Below are positions 50,309 to 59,181 of a stretch of 64,000 nucleotides of DNA, in pieces. Numbering within the stretch: the first letter of the stretch is position 1; every line of letters starts with the position of its first letter. The notes beneath the pieces are model-generated. The model made no database searches and was not told where the DNA came from. It saw only the letters and a list, made by a program, of their open reading frames with translations. The position numbers and the translations under genes were made by a program. This DNA comes from Pseudothermotoga_B sp051235805 (lineage in GTDB: Bacteria; Thermotogota; Thermotogae; Thermotogales; DSM-5069), in contig NZ_JBPNXV010000002.1 in assembly GCF_051235805.1 (NCBI RefSeq), positions 62,001 through 126,000 on the forward strand, in the 5' to 3' direction.

Positions 50309-51130
50309 TCACTTTAAAGACCAACCGATCATACCTTTTATGTAATACCGCTGGAGCAGTAGATAGACTGCTATTGGAACAATCATCACAAGGATTGCTG
50401 CAGAGGAGAGTAAGCCCCAGTCGACGTGGTAGACTCCTCTCATCAATGGTATGCGCTGTGTAGCAAGAAGTTTGTTTGGTGAGTAAATGAGTATCAAAGC
50501 CAAGAAGAAATCACTCCACACCCAAGTGAACTGCAGGGCAAAGGCGGATCCAATTGCTGGAAGCGCCATGGGCAAGACTATCTTGAAGAATATGGTTATG
50601 TCGCTGGCACCATCTATTCTTGCAGCTTCTTCCATAGCCTTTGGTATGGTTGTGAAAAAGTTTCTCATGAAAAAGGTTATCCATGGTATTCCCCAAGCAG
50701 TGTGAACGATTATGAGTCCAAGGTATGTATCAACCAGATTGAGCCAGTTCATGAGTTGAAAGATAGGCACAGCGATGGTCTGCTGTGGCAATGCGAGTGT
50801 TATAACTACCACAGCAAAAAGAGTTCTCCTCATTGGAAATTTGTATCGTGAGAAACCATAACCAGCCATGGTAGCAAGGATGAGCGGGAAAAATGTTGCC
50901 GGCAGAACTACGATAAGAGAGTTAAACATTCCCTGCCTCAGCGATGCGGTAGGGTGATTCAATGCACTGACGAAGTTGCTGAGTGTTGGATGAAAGGAAT
51001 CAAAGTTCCACCAACCTTTGAGCAGCTCATCAAGAGGACGTGTGGCAGTCATCACGACACCAATGAACGGAATTATCCAGATCAAACCGATTGTCCAGCC
51101 TAAAACAGTCCAAAACAATTTCTTACTCAT
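50309..51130 (-). CDS. Trehalose/sugar ABC transporter permease, MalG type
   Basis: A 273-residue CUT1 permease with the EAA loop MEEAARIDGASDITIFFKIVLPMALPA (about 183-209) and the C-terminal LLQRYYIKGMIGWSLK typical of MalG-like subunits. The start forms an ATGA overlap with the preceding MalF-type gene. No ATPase gene is present in this operon. Confidence 0.9.
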   Translation of the reverse strand: MSKKLFWTVLGWTIGLIWIIPFIGVVMTATRPLDELLKGWWNFDSFHPTLSNFVSALNHPTASLRQGMFNSLIVVLPATFFPLILATMAGYGFSRYKFPMRRTLFAVVVITLALPQQTIAVPIFQLMNWLNLVDTYLGLIIVHTAWGIPWITFFMRNFFTTIPKAMEEAARIDGASDITIFFKIVLPMALPAIGSAFALQFTWVWSDFFLALILIYSPNKLLATQRIPLMRGVYHVDWGLLSSAAILVMIVPIAVYLLLQRYYIKGMIGWSLK

Positions 51131-52005
51131 GCCTGCTCATCCTTTACAGACCTCAGAAGTGACAAACTTACAACAAGTGTCGACAGCGTTAATACGACTG
51201 CAACTGCAGCAGATCTGTTGAAGTCGAAGGCTCGGAAAGCATAGGTGTACATCTGTAGTGCCAAGACGTTCGAAGCTCCACCAGGTCCTCCCATCGTTGC
51301 TACATAGACGATATCGAAAACTTTAAGCTCCCACAACAATGTCATGGTGATCACAACTATCGTTATGGGTCTCAACAGAGGCACAGTTATGTTGGTGAAA
51401 ATCTTCCAAGAAGAAGCTCCATCGAGTTGGGCAGCTTCGTAGTAGTCTTTTGGTATTGTCTCCAGACCTGCAGAGTAAAGAACTACTGAAAAACCAGTCC
51501 AAAGCCACACCGAGCCAAAGATCAGCGACAAAAGAGCGGTATCTGGGTGAGCGGTCCAGTTCTTTCCAGTGATTCCAAAAATGCTGAGCACACCATTCAC
51601 GATACCAAGGTTTCGGTCGAAGATGAAGTTGATCATCACGCCACCAACTATCATCGGCATGACCATTCCAAGAAAGATGATCGATTTTATCAAAGCGCCA
51701 CCTTTGACATTTTTCAAAAGAACAGCCAGAGACAAACCTAAAGCTACTGTGAGCGGTAAGTGAATAGCAATCCAGAGTAAGTTGTGTACAAGGGCTCCCA
51801 GGGGAAAACCCCTGGAGAAGCCCTGAAGATCGATTATGTCGCGACTTGAGAATATTCTTGTGTAATTCTGGAGTCCGACGAATTCACCTTCTGAGTTTAG
51901 AAAACTGAGTGTGAAAGTTCTCGCAACCGGGTATATCACAAAGATCAACAGCATCAACATTCCCGGCAGAACAAAGAACAAAACGTACTTTGCGTTGCTT
52001 TTCAT
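51127..52005 (-). CDS. Trehalose/sugar ABC transporter permease, MalF type
   Basis: A 292-residue CUT1 permease: FFVLPGMLMLLIFVIYPVART at the N-terminus and the EAA loop YEAAQLDGASSWKIFTNITVPLLRP. It starts at ATG 52005, four bases after the binding-protein stop, with AAAAGTGAT upstream. No stem-loop separates these two genes, unlike the other importer operons of the window. Confidence 0.9.
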   Translation of the reverse strand: MKSNAKYVLFFVLPGMLMLLIFVIYPVARTFTLSFLNSEGEFVGLQNYTRIFSSRDIIDLQGFSRGFPLGALVHNLLWIAIHLPLTVALGLSLAVLLKNVKGGALIKSIIFLGMVMPMIVGGVMINFIFDRNLGIVNGVLSIFGITGKNWTAHPDTALLSLIFGSVWLWTGFSVVLYSAGLETIPKDYYEAAQLDGASSWKIFTNITVPLLRPITIVVITMTLLWELKVFDIVYVATMGGPGGASNVLALQMYTYAFRAFDFNRSAAVAVVLTLSTLVVSLSLLRSVKDEQA

Positions 52006-52009
52006 ATTA

Positions 52010-53182
52010 TCACTTTTTTGGTGCCTTCTCTTGCAGCGTCCTTATTACGTCGCTCAAGCGATCTGGTCTTACCCAAAGCAGTTTGAGTTGATCCCAGAAC
52101 GCCGGTTGGAACTCTCCACCAATCGAGTCATCAAGGTCATCCAAGGCACTAACCCCTTGGATTATTTTTGCAACTTCTCTGTCTACTGGTGGATAGATGG
52201 AAAGATCTATTCCCACAGCTGTCGCGATATGCCCACCTTGTTTCACTTGCACGGCTTGTCCTTGTGGACCAGAGAGCCATGCGATGAGTTTCTTGGCTTC
52301 CTCGGGATACTGGGTGTACTTTGGCACAAAAGCATAATCTGCTCCAAAGACAACACCTTTTGCGCCTGGCAGTGCGAAGACACCAAGATCATTTGGATCG
52401 TCAACCATGCCGGTTATCCAGCTTCCCATGAAGTACAGTGCGTAATCGCCAGCCCACCATTGCTTCAATACCAAAGTCCATTCTGTTGGTTCACCAAAAT
52501 ACTTCTTTTCGAGCAACGAGGTCAGTTTGTTCATTGCATTCATAACGATGTTGCTGTCCCATCTGATGTTGCCGGCTATTAGATCACGCTGCAGTTCTGG
52601 ACCACCAAAGGTGATGAGGAAATGTTCTGTGACATCTGACAGGGGCCAGCCAACTCCGTTACCGCTTGCAATAGGTGCTTTGATGCCGGGAATCTTCTTG
52701 ATCTTTTCGAGCAGTGCCACAAAGTCATCCCAGCTTGTTGGTGGTTGGAGATTGTTCTTTTGGAAGAAAGATTTTCTGTACCAAAAACCTGGTTTTACCT
52801 TACCGGTGTAGGCTACACCGTAAAGTTCCTTTCCAACTTTGACAGGGTTGAGAGAACCTGGAAGATATAGACCTTCATCGACAACATTGGTCAGAGGCAT
52901 GATGTGTCCCTTTTGTCCATATTCCCTTATGAAGCTTGCCCACATGAAGATTACGTCGCCGGGTGACTTCTTGGCAGCAAACTGTGCTGGCAGGAGGTTG
53001 GCAAGATCTTCAGCTCTGTAGATCTTGTACTCAATCTTTATCCCTGTTTGTTTTTCGAACTCTTGAAGTACAGGCATGAATTTCTCCATCTCTGGGCCAG
53101 ACCAAGGACCTATAACGGTGAGTGTTGCGGCGCTCAGAACAACTGCTAATAGCGTGAGAGAAAGAACAAACCACCTTGACAT
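52010..53182 (-). CDS. Trehalose/sugar ABC transporter substrate-binding protein
   Basis: A 390-residue exported family 1 binding protein; signal peptide about residues 1-18. The core has VIGPWSGPEMEKFMPVLQEFEKQTGIKIEY, NGVGWPLSDVTEHFL and GDYALYFMGSWITGM. The ATG at 53182 has GGAGGGA six bases upstream; a GTG at 53188 in the same frame overlaps this site. The linked treT suggests trehalose or a related glucoside as the ligand. It is first in the operon and has a strong promoter. Confidence 0.9.
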   Translation of the reverse strand: MSRWFVLSLTLLAVVLSAATLTVIGPWSGPEMEKFMPVLQEFEKQTGIKIEYKIYRAEDLANLLPAQFAAKKSPGDVIFMWASFIREYGQKGHIMPLTNVVDEGLYLPGSLNPVKVGKELYGVAYTGKVKPGFWYRKSFFQKNNLQPPTSWDDFVALLEKIKKIPGIKAPIASGNGVGWPLSDVTEHFLITFGGPELQRDLIAGNIRWDSNIVMNAMNKLTSLLEKKYFGEPTEWTLVLKQWWAGDYALYFMGSWITGMVDDPNDLGVFALPGAKGVVFGADYAFVPKYTQYPEEAKKLIAWLSGPQGQAVQVKQGGHIATAVGIDLSIYPPVDREVAKIIQGVSALDDLDDSIGGEFQPAFWDQLKLLWVRPDRLSDVIRTLQEKAPKK

Positions 53183-53210
53183 ACACACTCCCTCCCCTTC
53201 TGGAAGTAGT

Positions 53211-53240
53211 CGATATTTTTATCGTAACATGAATTAATTC
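53211..53240. promoter_or_regulatory. Operator candidates in the leader of the trehalose operon
   Basis: GAATTAATTC (53231-53240) and CGATATTTTTATCG (53211-53224) are perfect palindromes just downstream of the -10 box, a common place for ROK repressor operators. The ROK gene of the same operon is the natural candidate. Confidence 0.5.
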
Positions 53241-53247
53241 TAAGGAA

Positions 53248-53276
53248 ATAATAGCACCGGTTACTTTACATGTCAA
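53248..53276 (-). promoter_or_regulatory. Strong promoter of the trehalose operon
   Basis: Minus strand: TTGACA (53276-53271), 17 bp, TATTAT (53253-53248). It leaves an untranslated leader of about 60 bases that contains two palindromes (53231-53240 and 53211-53224). Confidence 0.8.
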
Positions 53277-53384
53277 GATTCTCAAAAACAAGTTCAGAAT
53301 GGAGTAAAGATAAGAACTTGCTGTCACTTTTCAGTTTTTGTTTTTATAGTTCATTGGGTGGCAAAGTTAAAAGATTATTACGCG

Positions 53385-53870
53385 TCACAGAAGCACATCT
53401 AAAGTACCTTTCTTATGAGGTTTGTGCGTTTTTTCAAAAAGCTGTTTTGCGAGTTCCGCGCGGGCTTCAATTTCTTTTGCCATTGCCGTTCTTGCAACGT
53501 TGAGATCTTGTGGAGAGGGATCAGCTGGCGCTAAAGCAGCAGCTCTGATGATTTGCATCTTCCTTATCGTTGCCTCTGGACTTTGTTCTTCTGAGGTGCT
53601 CAAAGAGACCTCGCCGCCTGATATGTAAAGCTTTCCATCGGGTCCTCGAGTGTAAGTGTATTGCATTAGACCAGCATATCTACCAGCAACAGCCTTGTGC
53701 GCATTTTCATGTGCAATGACTTCTCTTTCCCTTGCTTTCAATCTCTCGACCTGCGCCCTGATTTTCTCTTCATCTTGCTTAGAAAGTACATTCGAGTCTG
53801 AACGCAGACGGTCTACTCTCATCACTCTTATTTTACGATAGTCACCTACAAGAGAACCAACGAATAACAT
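53385..53870 (-). CDS. SprA-related putative metalloprotease
   Basis: A 161-residue protein of the SprA-related family. It contains EREVIAHENAHKAVAGRYAG (an HExxH-like HENAH), then YTYTRGPDGKLYISGGEVSLS and SPEATIRKMQIIRAAALAPADPSPQDLNVA, the family core. The family is annotated as putative metalloprotease; activity is unproven. The start is uncertain (ATG 53870 with a weak site; ATG 53822 also possible). It lies 18 bp after the chemoreceptor gene and is probably cotranscribed with it. Confidence 0.75.
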   Translation of the reverse strand: MLFVGSLVGDYRKIRVMRVDRLRSDSNVLSKQDEEKIRAQVERLKAREREVIAHENAHKAVAGRYAGLMQYTYTRGPDGKLYISGGEVSLSTSEEQSPEATIRKMQIIRAAALAPADPSPQDLNVARTAMAKEIEARAELAKQLFEKTHKPHKKGTLDVLL

Positions 53871-53888
53871 TTACTTCGATGAATATAT

Positions 53889-54731
53889 TCACAGTGTAAG
53901 GTCTTTCAACATACTTTGAGCTCTTACTATAGAGGAGATGACCCTTGTGAGAGATTCGAATTTTTCAAGTGCTTCGTCCATAACTCTCATGGCATTTGTA
54001 AAATTCTCGCTTTCATTGTTTAGCTGTTCTTTAGTAGAAGACAAGATACCAGCCACACGAGAGATTAACACAGAGTTTCTTTGCATGAACTGGATGAGTT
54101 CGCTGAATGAATTTTGAACGGCTAAGAAGATCTCACCAACAAGCCTGATATTCTCAAGTGAGTTTTCGACAGCGTTTGAGAGATCCTTGACCAGGTTACT
54201 TATTTCTTTTGCCGTTTTGTTAGACTCTCCTGCAAGCTTTTGAACTTCGCTGGCTACCACTGCAAAACCTTTGCCATGTTCACCAGCTCTTGCGGCTTCG
54301 ATAGAAGCATTCAGTGCCAGCAGATTGGTTTGCTTGGCTATCTTCGTGATCTGTTCAACCATGTTTTCCACATTGCTGAACATTGAGAGAGTCCGTGATA
54401 TGTTGGTCACAGACTTAGAGACAGTTTCATTTATCTTGTCAACATCAGCGCCAGATTTTTGCAGTTCATCAGTTATGTTCTTGTTTATTTTCTGGGATTC
54501 TTGGATATTCTCTGTGAGCTCCATGGTTTCTTTGTCAAACTCAGAAGAAATCGCTGAAAGCCTCTCTTGCATTTGCTTGAATGTTCTTTCGATACCTCTT
54601 ATGTTTTCTTGCACCGTTCTCACTCTTGAGATCAATGCTTCATCCAATTGAGCCATAAAAGAGGTCATCAAGTTTTCTGCAAAAAAGGCTGAAGAAATCT
54701 TTTCGAGTGTGCTTTTTTCTATCTGTGGCAT
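53889..54731 (-). CDS. Soluble methyl-accepting chemoreceptor
   Basis: A 280-residue cytoplasmic receptor without membrane segments. The signalling hairpin tip is present (QTNLLALNASIEAARAGEHGKGFAVVASEVQKLA, about 145-178), within long coiled coils. It has no sensory domain of its own. It starts seven bases after the ODP-type gene, which suggests that the di-iron protein is its sensory partner, as described for ODP with its chemoreceptors in Thermotoga and Treponema. It resembles the soluble Tm14 receptor of Thermotoga maritima in size and design. Confidence 0.88.
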   Translation of the reverse strand: MPQIEKSTLEKISSAFFAENLMTSFMAQLDEALISRVRTVQENIRGIERTFKQMQERLSAISSEFDKETMELTENIQESQKINKNITDELQKSGADVDKINETVSKSVTNISRTLSMFSNVENMVEQITKIAKQTNLLALNASIEAARAGEHGKGFAVVASEVQKLAGESNKTAKEISNLVKDLSNAVENSLENIRLVGEIFLAVQNSFSELIQFMQRNSVLISRVAGILSSTKEQLNNESENFTNAMRVMDEALEKFESLTRVISSIVRAQSMLKDLTL

Positions 54732-54738
54732 CTTGCGA

Positions 54739-55515
54739 TCACCAGCCGTATATTTCGTCTATAATCTCTAAGCCACATTTGAGCGTCTTAAACCACTCGA
54801 ACAACCTCTTCACGTTTTCTTCCTTGAAGATTGCTCCATGTTGTGGTGCAACGAATTTGATATCTTTTTTCTCCACTATGCTGAGCCATTTTCTTAGTGC
54901 AACACTGGAGGTTATGTATCGCTTGTGAAAGCCCTCCATGAGTTTGACATGTTCGTTGAAATTCTCCACAAAAAGATATCGTCTTCCTTTTGGAAAAACA
55001 GCAACCCCAAGATCACCCGAGAACAATATCTTGGCTCTTGGGTCGTACAAGGTGAAGTTACCAGTTGAATGTAAATAATGTGTTGGAACAAACTCGACCT
55101 CTGTGCCGGAAGAGAACCTCAATTTTTCACCTTTATCTGGTATAGCCACGACTCTGCGTTGATCGTAGATACCAAAGTGCGGCAAAAATCTTGTCCAGAG
55201 TGCTGAGATATAGATCTTTGCATTTTCTGCGATCGAAAGCCACAGTGTGATACCAGAGGTGACATCTGGATCTTGATGTGTGAAAAAGATGTATTTTATC
55301 TTGCTCGGTTCAACGATCTCTGAAACATTTGCAAGAACCCTTGGAAAAACGTGAGCACCCCCAGGATCAAGAAGCATTGCCTCATCTCTGTCGATTATCA
55401 AATATTGATTTGTCTGAACGATTCCTTCTTCTTCCTTCTCCTCCCAGGCAAGAAAGATAAACTTATGAATATCATCTTCGTAGAGGGTCACGTTCTGCAT
55501 ACCTTCTGTTTTCAC
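54739..55515 (-). CDS. ODP-type di-iron oxygen/iron sensor (MBL fold)
   Basis: A 258-residue metallo-beta-lactamase-fold protein related to flavodiiron proteins but without the flavodoxin domain. Metal-ligand motifs: YIFFTHQDPDVTSGI (where enzymes have HxHxDH), THYLHSTGNF, LFSGDLGVAV and APQHGAIF. This matches the oxygen-binding di-iron protein family that pairs with chemoreceptors. It starts at GTG 55515 with AGGAGGT upstream. TATAAT at about 55545-55550 on the minus strand could be its -10 box. Confidence 0.82.
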   Translation of the reverse strand: MKTEGMQNVTLYEDDIHKFIFLAWEEKEEEGIVQTNQYLIIDRDEAMLLDPGGAHVFPRVLANVSEIVEPSKIKYIFFTHQDPDVTSGITLWLSIAENAKIYISALWTRFLPHFGIYDQRRVVAIPDKGEKLRFSSGTEVEFVPTHYLHSTGNFTLYDPRAKILFSGDLGVAVFPKGRRYLFVENFNEHVKLMEGFHKRYITSSVALRKWLSIVEKKDIKFVAPQHGAIFKEENVKRLFEWFKTLKCGLEIIDEIYGW

Positions 55516-55613
55516 GACACAGCCACCTCCTTTGCTGTGAATATTATAGCGAACAGCAAGTCAATCACACTAATTCAGAGCAGAGTTTTGTGTCTCTGTG
55601 CTGTAGAATCTAG

Positions 55614-56108
55614 CTATTTGATTAACAGATAAACGGTCACAACGTGTGGATAATAGATGTTTCCTATCTTTTCCTGAACGGTGAACAAACCCATCCCAAA
55701 GAACTTTGGTCTCTCTGGCAACTGAACGTGCAAAAGTTTTCCGATGATTCCTATTAGTTCTGGATTGTCGATTCTCTGTGCATAGGCTTCTACTAACTGC
55801 CAGTTCACGTTGACCTTCAGCATCCCACCGCTGAGATTGCCAAGAGGATTTGGCACGTTGGAGGTGTCGATCTTTATGAATCTCGAGCTTGGTCCAATTT
55901 GCCAACTAACGCTTGTTTTCAGATTTGTGTTGTACACAAGAACCTCGTGAATACGAAGATCTCCCGAGACGAAAAACAAAGCATTTGGTGCAACAATGAG
56001 GTTGGGACGCTTTTCTGGCATTAGTGAAACGTCAAATTCGAGTATCTGTGCGATAGTTAGAATCGCCAACAGCATTACGAATATGCTCAGCAACTTTACC
56101 TTAGACAC
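55614..56108 (-). CDS. Exported or membrane-anchored hypothetical protein
   Basis: A 164-residue protein with an N-terminal hydrophobic segment (residues 4-24), then a beta-rich domain (PNALFFVSGDLRIHEVLVYNTNLKTSVSW, PHVVTVYLLIK at the C-terminus). I do not recognise the family. The GTG start at 56108 follows GGGGGGA. Probably sits in the envelope. Neither neighbour tells much about its role. Confidence 0.65.
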   Translation of the reverse strand: MSKVKLLSIFVMLLAILTIAQILEFDVSLMPEKRPNLIVAPNALFFVSGDLRIHEVLVYNTNLKTSVSWQIGPSSRFIKIDTSNVPNPLGNLSGGMLKVNVNWQLVEAYAQRIDNPELIGIIGKLLHVQLPERPKFFGMGLFTVQEKIGNIYYPHVVTVYLLIK

Positions 56109-56218
56109 AAAAATCCCCCCTTCAAATAAAGTTTAGTTCAAGAACAATTAGAAAATTATTAAAAGTGCAAGTCACAGTTGAGTTTTTGCAGAGCTATCAT
56201 GAAGTTGTGAAAGGAAGG

Positions 56219-56977
56219 TTATTTCTGAGCAACAACAAAGATTCGGTTTTCTTTTTCTGGTTGTTGAACAGGTTCACTCAAATCTTTCAGTGTGGCAAAA
56301 TAGACTTTTTGAAATCCTTCTTGCAACAACCGTTGTTTTATCTCGTCCAGTTCATATCCCTTGTTGTAGACAACTTCATCAAATCTATCAAAAAAGCCGT
56401 GTTCTTCTTGAAGAAAACCCGTTATCTTCGTCACTGCGAGTTTCTTTTCCTCGTCGTATATTGCTCTGTTCAGGATCACTATATTTCCTTTGTCCATAAA
56501 GGTCAAGGAATTCCAGCCAGTTCTCAAACCCAATATTGTGTTCAGATCGAAGATGAAGTAACCTGAATCAACAAGAGTTTTGTATACTGAATGAAAACAA
56601 CTTCTCAGTGCTTCGATGTTTTCCAGATGGTTCATCGCATCATATGTAGAGACGACTAAGCCAACTTTCTCTTCTATCGTGAATTCTTTGGCGTCTGCTT
56701 TTATGAATCTTGCCTTGCCAAGCTCGATGAATTCTCTGCAGTTTTCTCGAGCGTAATCAAGCATTGCCTCCGAAAGATCAATTCCTATGACATGATAACC
56801 TTGAGTCAAAAAGTATTTTGCAAGTTGACCTGTGCCGCAGCACAGGTCCAAGATATGACTGTTCTGTGGACCTTGAGTTTTGTAAAATTGCAGCAAGATC
56901 GGTGCCACGCTTTGGGCAAAATTAGTCCACAGTATGTTATAGATCCTTGCGAATTTGTTCCCATAAGCCTGAGCCAT
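56219..56977 (-). CDS. SAM-dependent methyltransferase, class I
   Basis: A 252-residue enzyme with the Rossmann-type motifs ILDLCCGTGQLAKYFLTQGYHVIGIDLS (motif I and the acidic residue of strand 2), FIKADAKEFTIEEK and VSTYDAMNHL. The substrate is unknown. ATG 56977 has GGAGG nine bases upstream. It starts 16 bp after the MATE stop, so the two genes form an operon. Confidence 0.88.
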   Translation of the reverse strand: MAQAYGNKFARIYNILWTNFAQSVAPILLQFYKTQGPQNSHILDLCCGTGQLAKYFLTQGYHVIGIDLSEAMLDYARENCREFIELGKARFIKADAKEFTIEEKVGLVVSTYDAMNHLENIEALRSCFHSVYKTLVDSGYFIFDLNTILGLRTGWNSLTFMDKGNIVILNRAIYDEEKKLAVTKITGFLQEEHGFFDRFDEVVYNKGYELDEIKQRLLQEGFQKVYFATLKDLSEPVQQPEKENRIFVVAQK

Positions 56978-56993
56978 TCATTTGCCTCCAAGT

Positions 56994-58388
56994 TTACAAG
57001 GATATCTTTTGATCTGCAAGATCTCTGAAAGTCACTGCTATTTTTCTTTCAGTCATCATACCCCAAATAAATGTAACGGCCTCCGCAGTGATGTTACCAC
57101 ACAACATACCCCACCAGACGCCGTCCAGACCAAGCTTTAGAACAAAAACAAATAACCACGAGAAGAAAACATGGAGCACGATCGTCCTTAAGATTGATAC
57201 CGCTAAACTCTTGACACCCTGACCTATTCCTTGAAACATCGCAGAGGTAAACATGCCAAAAGGAACGGTTGGTACAAAAAAGCTTAAGATTTTCAAAGCT
57301 TTTACGAGATCTTCAAAAATGACGCTCGCGCTTTCTGAGTAGGTGAAGATCAAAGCGATCTTTGATGCAAAGAAGAAAATCGCTGCCGTGACACATAGGC
57401 CGATCAACAAACCCAACTTAACAGCGAAGATATAAGCATCTTTGAGTTTTTCAGCGTTTCTTTCTCCATAAGCAGCACCTGTTACGGCTGTGACAGCGTT
57501 TGCGATGCCCATGAGGGGTATTGTACCGAAGTTGACGATTCTCCAAGCACTCGTGAAGACAGCAACACCCACATCTGTGCCTGCCTTCACAATGAATGTG
57601 TTGAGCACGAAGGTGGAGATCGACATGATTATCTGAGCAAATGATGTGGGTATGCCGACTCTCAAAATGTCTGTCAAGACACCATTTGCATTGTTCAAAT
57701 GTTTCAACCCAAATGAGACGTAAGTGTCTTTCTTGAAGAACAACCAGTACGACATCAGTATTGTCGAAGCAGCTATGGAGATAACAGTTGCATAGGCAGC
57801 ACCTTCAATACCCCAACCAAATGTGTAGATGAAAAGTGGATCTAAGAAGATATTCAGAATCGCTCCAAGGGTTATTGCATACATCGATCTTTTTGTGTCT
57901 CCTTCACCTCTGAGAATTCCATTGACGACGTTGTTGAACATCAACAATGTGATGCCGAAGATCATTATTCGCGAATAGGATGTTGCCATTTCGAGTGTTT
58001 TTCCGGTGGCACCAGCGAATGCCAAGATGGGAACAAGAAATGGCAAGACAATAGTTGTTGCAGCAACACCCAAAACAACAGCCAGTATCACAGAATATGT
58101 TGCTGCACTGTCGGCATGATCTTTGTTTCTCTCCCCGATCTTTCTCGAAATAACTGAACTGGCACCGACACCAACACCTCCCGCAAAGGAAAGGATGATC
58201 ATGAAGATCGGGAAGAACAAACCAATTCCTGCCAACGCTTCGGGTCCTAACCCTGCAACCCAAATACCATCAACAAGATTGTACAGAGCTTGCACTAATT
58301 GCGCTATCATAATTGGCAAAGACAGCCTTACAATAGCGACCTTTGGATTAGCTCTTAGTAAGGAAACGCCTTTTGTATCTTTCAGCAT
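56994..58388 (-). CDS. MATE-family multidrug/Na+ efflux transporter
   Basis: A 464-residue, twelve-segment membrane protein. MATE signatures: RLSLPIMIAQLVQALYNLVDGIWVAGLGPEALAGIGLFFP at the N-terminus and the duplicated half starting near DILRVGIPTSFAQIIMSIS, with MGIANAVTAVTGAAYGERN. It exports cationic compounds against H+ or Na+. It starts at ATG 58388 after GGGGTGA. Confidence 0.93.
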   Translation of the reverse strand: MLKDTKGVSLLRANPKVAIVRLSLPIMIAQLVQALYNLVDGIWVAGLGPEALAGIGLFFPIFMIILSFAGGVGVGASSVISRKIGERNKDHADSAATYSVILAVVLGVAATTIVLPFLVPILAFAGATGKTLEMATSYSRIMIFGITLLMFNNVVNGILRGEGDTKRSMYAITLGAILNIFLDPLFIYTFGWGIEGAAYATVISIAASTILMSYWLFFKKDTYVSFGLKHLNNANGVLTDILRVGIPTSFAQIIMSISTFVLNTFIVKAGTDVGVAVFTSAWRIVNFGTIPLMGIANAVTAVTGAAYGERNAEKLKDAYIFAVKLGLLIGLCVTAAIFFFASKIALIFTYSESASVIFEDLVKALKILSFFVPTVPFGMFTSAMFQGIGQGVKSLAVSILRTIVLHVFFSWLFVFVLKLGLDGVWWGMLCGNITAEAVTFIWGMMTERKIAVTFRDLADQKISL

Positions 58389-58459
58389 GCAATCACCCCG
58401 AATTCTTGTTAGATGCTGAGTGTTATCAAATTCGCCTCAGAGGTCGACAATTTCGGTTT

Positions 58460-58798
58460 CTATTGTTCTCCTCGATTTGGTACAACACAGATGAAATGAG
58501 CTATCTTGTCACCGACATTCACGAATTGATGTTCTTCATTTGGTTCAACGAGGACAAAAGCACCTTTCTCGACTATCTTCTCCCCATCTTTTGATACAAC
58601 CTTTATCGTTCCATCAACGATGAAAACTTCGTGTTCCCAATCATGTGTGTGATATGGTGTACTTGCCCCTTTTTTCAGAGTGAAAAGCCTCATTGCAAAG
58701 GTCGGTGAACCATCTTTTGGACCGATCAGAATTCTCTTTAGGACCATTCCTTCAAAGAAACTCTCAGGATGAACATCTTTGTAGCTACCAACTTTCAA
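58460..58798 (-). CDS. Monocupin protein, TM1459-like
   Basis: About 112 residues, one cupin domain. Metal-binding motif 1 is TPYHTHDWEHEVFIVDG and motif 2 is PNEEHQFVN; the sequence VLKRILIGPKDG with MRLFTLKKG closely resembles Thermotoga TM1459, a small manganese-binding cupin with oxidative alkene-cleaving activity in vitro. The native role is unknown. I place the start at TTG 58798, since GGAGGTG lies seven bases before it and inside the longer frame that begins at ATG 58816. Confidence 0.8.
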   Translation of the reverse strand: MKVGSYKDVHPESFFEGMVLKRILIGPKDGSPTFAMRLFTLKKGASTPYHTHDWEHEVFIVDGTIKVVSKDGEKIVEKGAFVLVEPNEEHQFVNVGDKIAHFICVVPNRGEQ

Positions 58799-58816
58799 AG
58801 GCTTCACCTCCTTCAT

Positions 58817-59094
58817 AATTTTACTCTGTGAAGTATTTGCCGAATGCTCCTCAACTATGACTTAATCAGATTCACATTTTTCCTTTATGTGTTTGAGCAG
58901 TAGAAGGTACAGAAGATTGAGTTTCTGTTAACGAAAAGAATCAGCAATGACTCTGAGGGCAAAATATAAAGGAAGAAGGAAGATCAAGACCAAATTTCCC
59001 AACGAATTTTGTTGTACGGCGTATGATTCTCTTTCTATCTTTCTCTTGCGTCTTGTATTGTGAATTTGCTCTGCGGTCTGATGTTTGCTTTTGA
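58817..59094. other. Intergenic region without recognisable features
   Basis: Divergent intergenic space between the cupin and the third sugar importer. I see no gene or RNA here. The regulatory palindrome begins at 59095. Confidence 0.4.
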
Positions 59095-59116
59095 TTAACG
59101 ATCACGTTATCGTTAA
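59095..59116. promoter_or_regulatory. Palindromic operator before the GH2-linked importer
   Basis: A perfect inverted repeat with 8-bp arms, TTAACGAT and ATCGTTAA, separated by CACGTT. It lies directly upstream of a TAGACA (59119-59124) / TAAAAT (59144-59149) pair, a weak promoter with a 19-bp spacer. No regulator gene is adjacent within the window, so the binding protein is unknown. Confidence 0.65.
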
Positions 59117-59181
59117 AGTAGACACATCGTGCGGCTGTTCCAGTAAAATCTCTTTCAGCCGCGTAGAAGGGGGTTAATGGT

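Noticed and set aside
53545..55550. A full promoter before the ODP-type gene
   Set aside because: TATAAT is present at about 55545-55550 but the nearest TTGACT leaves only a 10-bp spacer, so I did not list it as a promoter.
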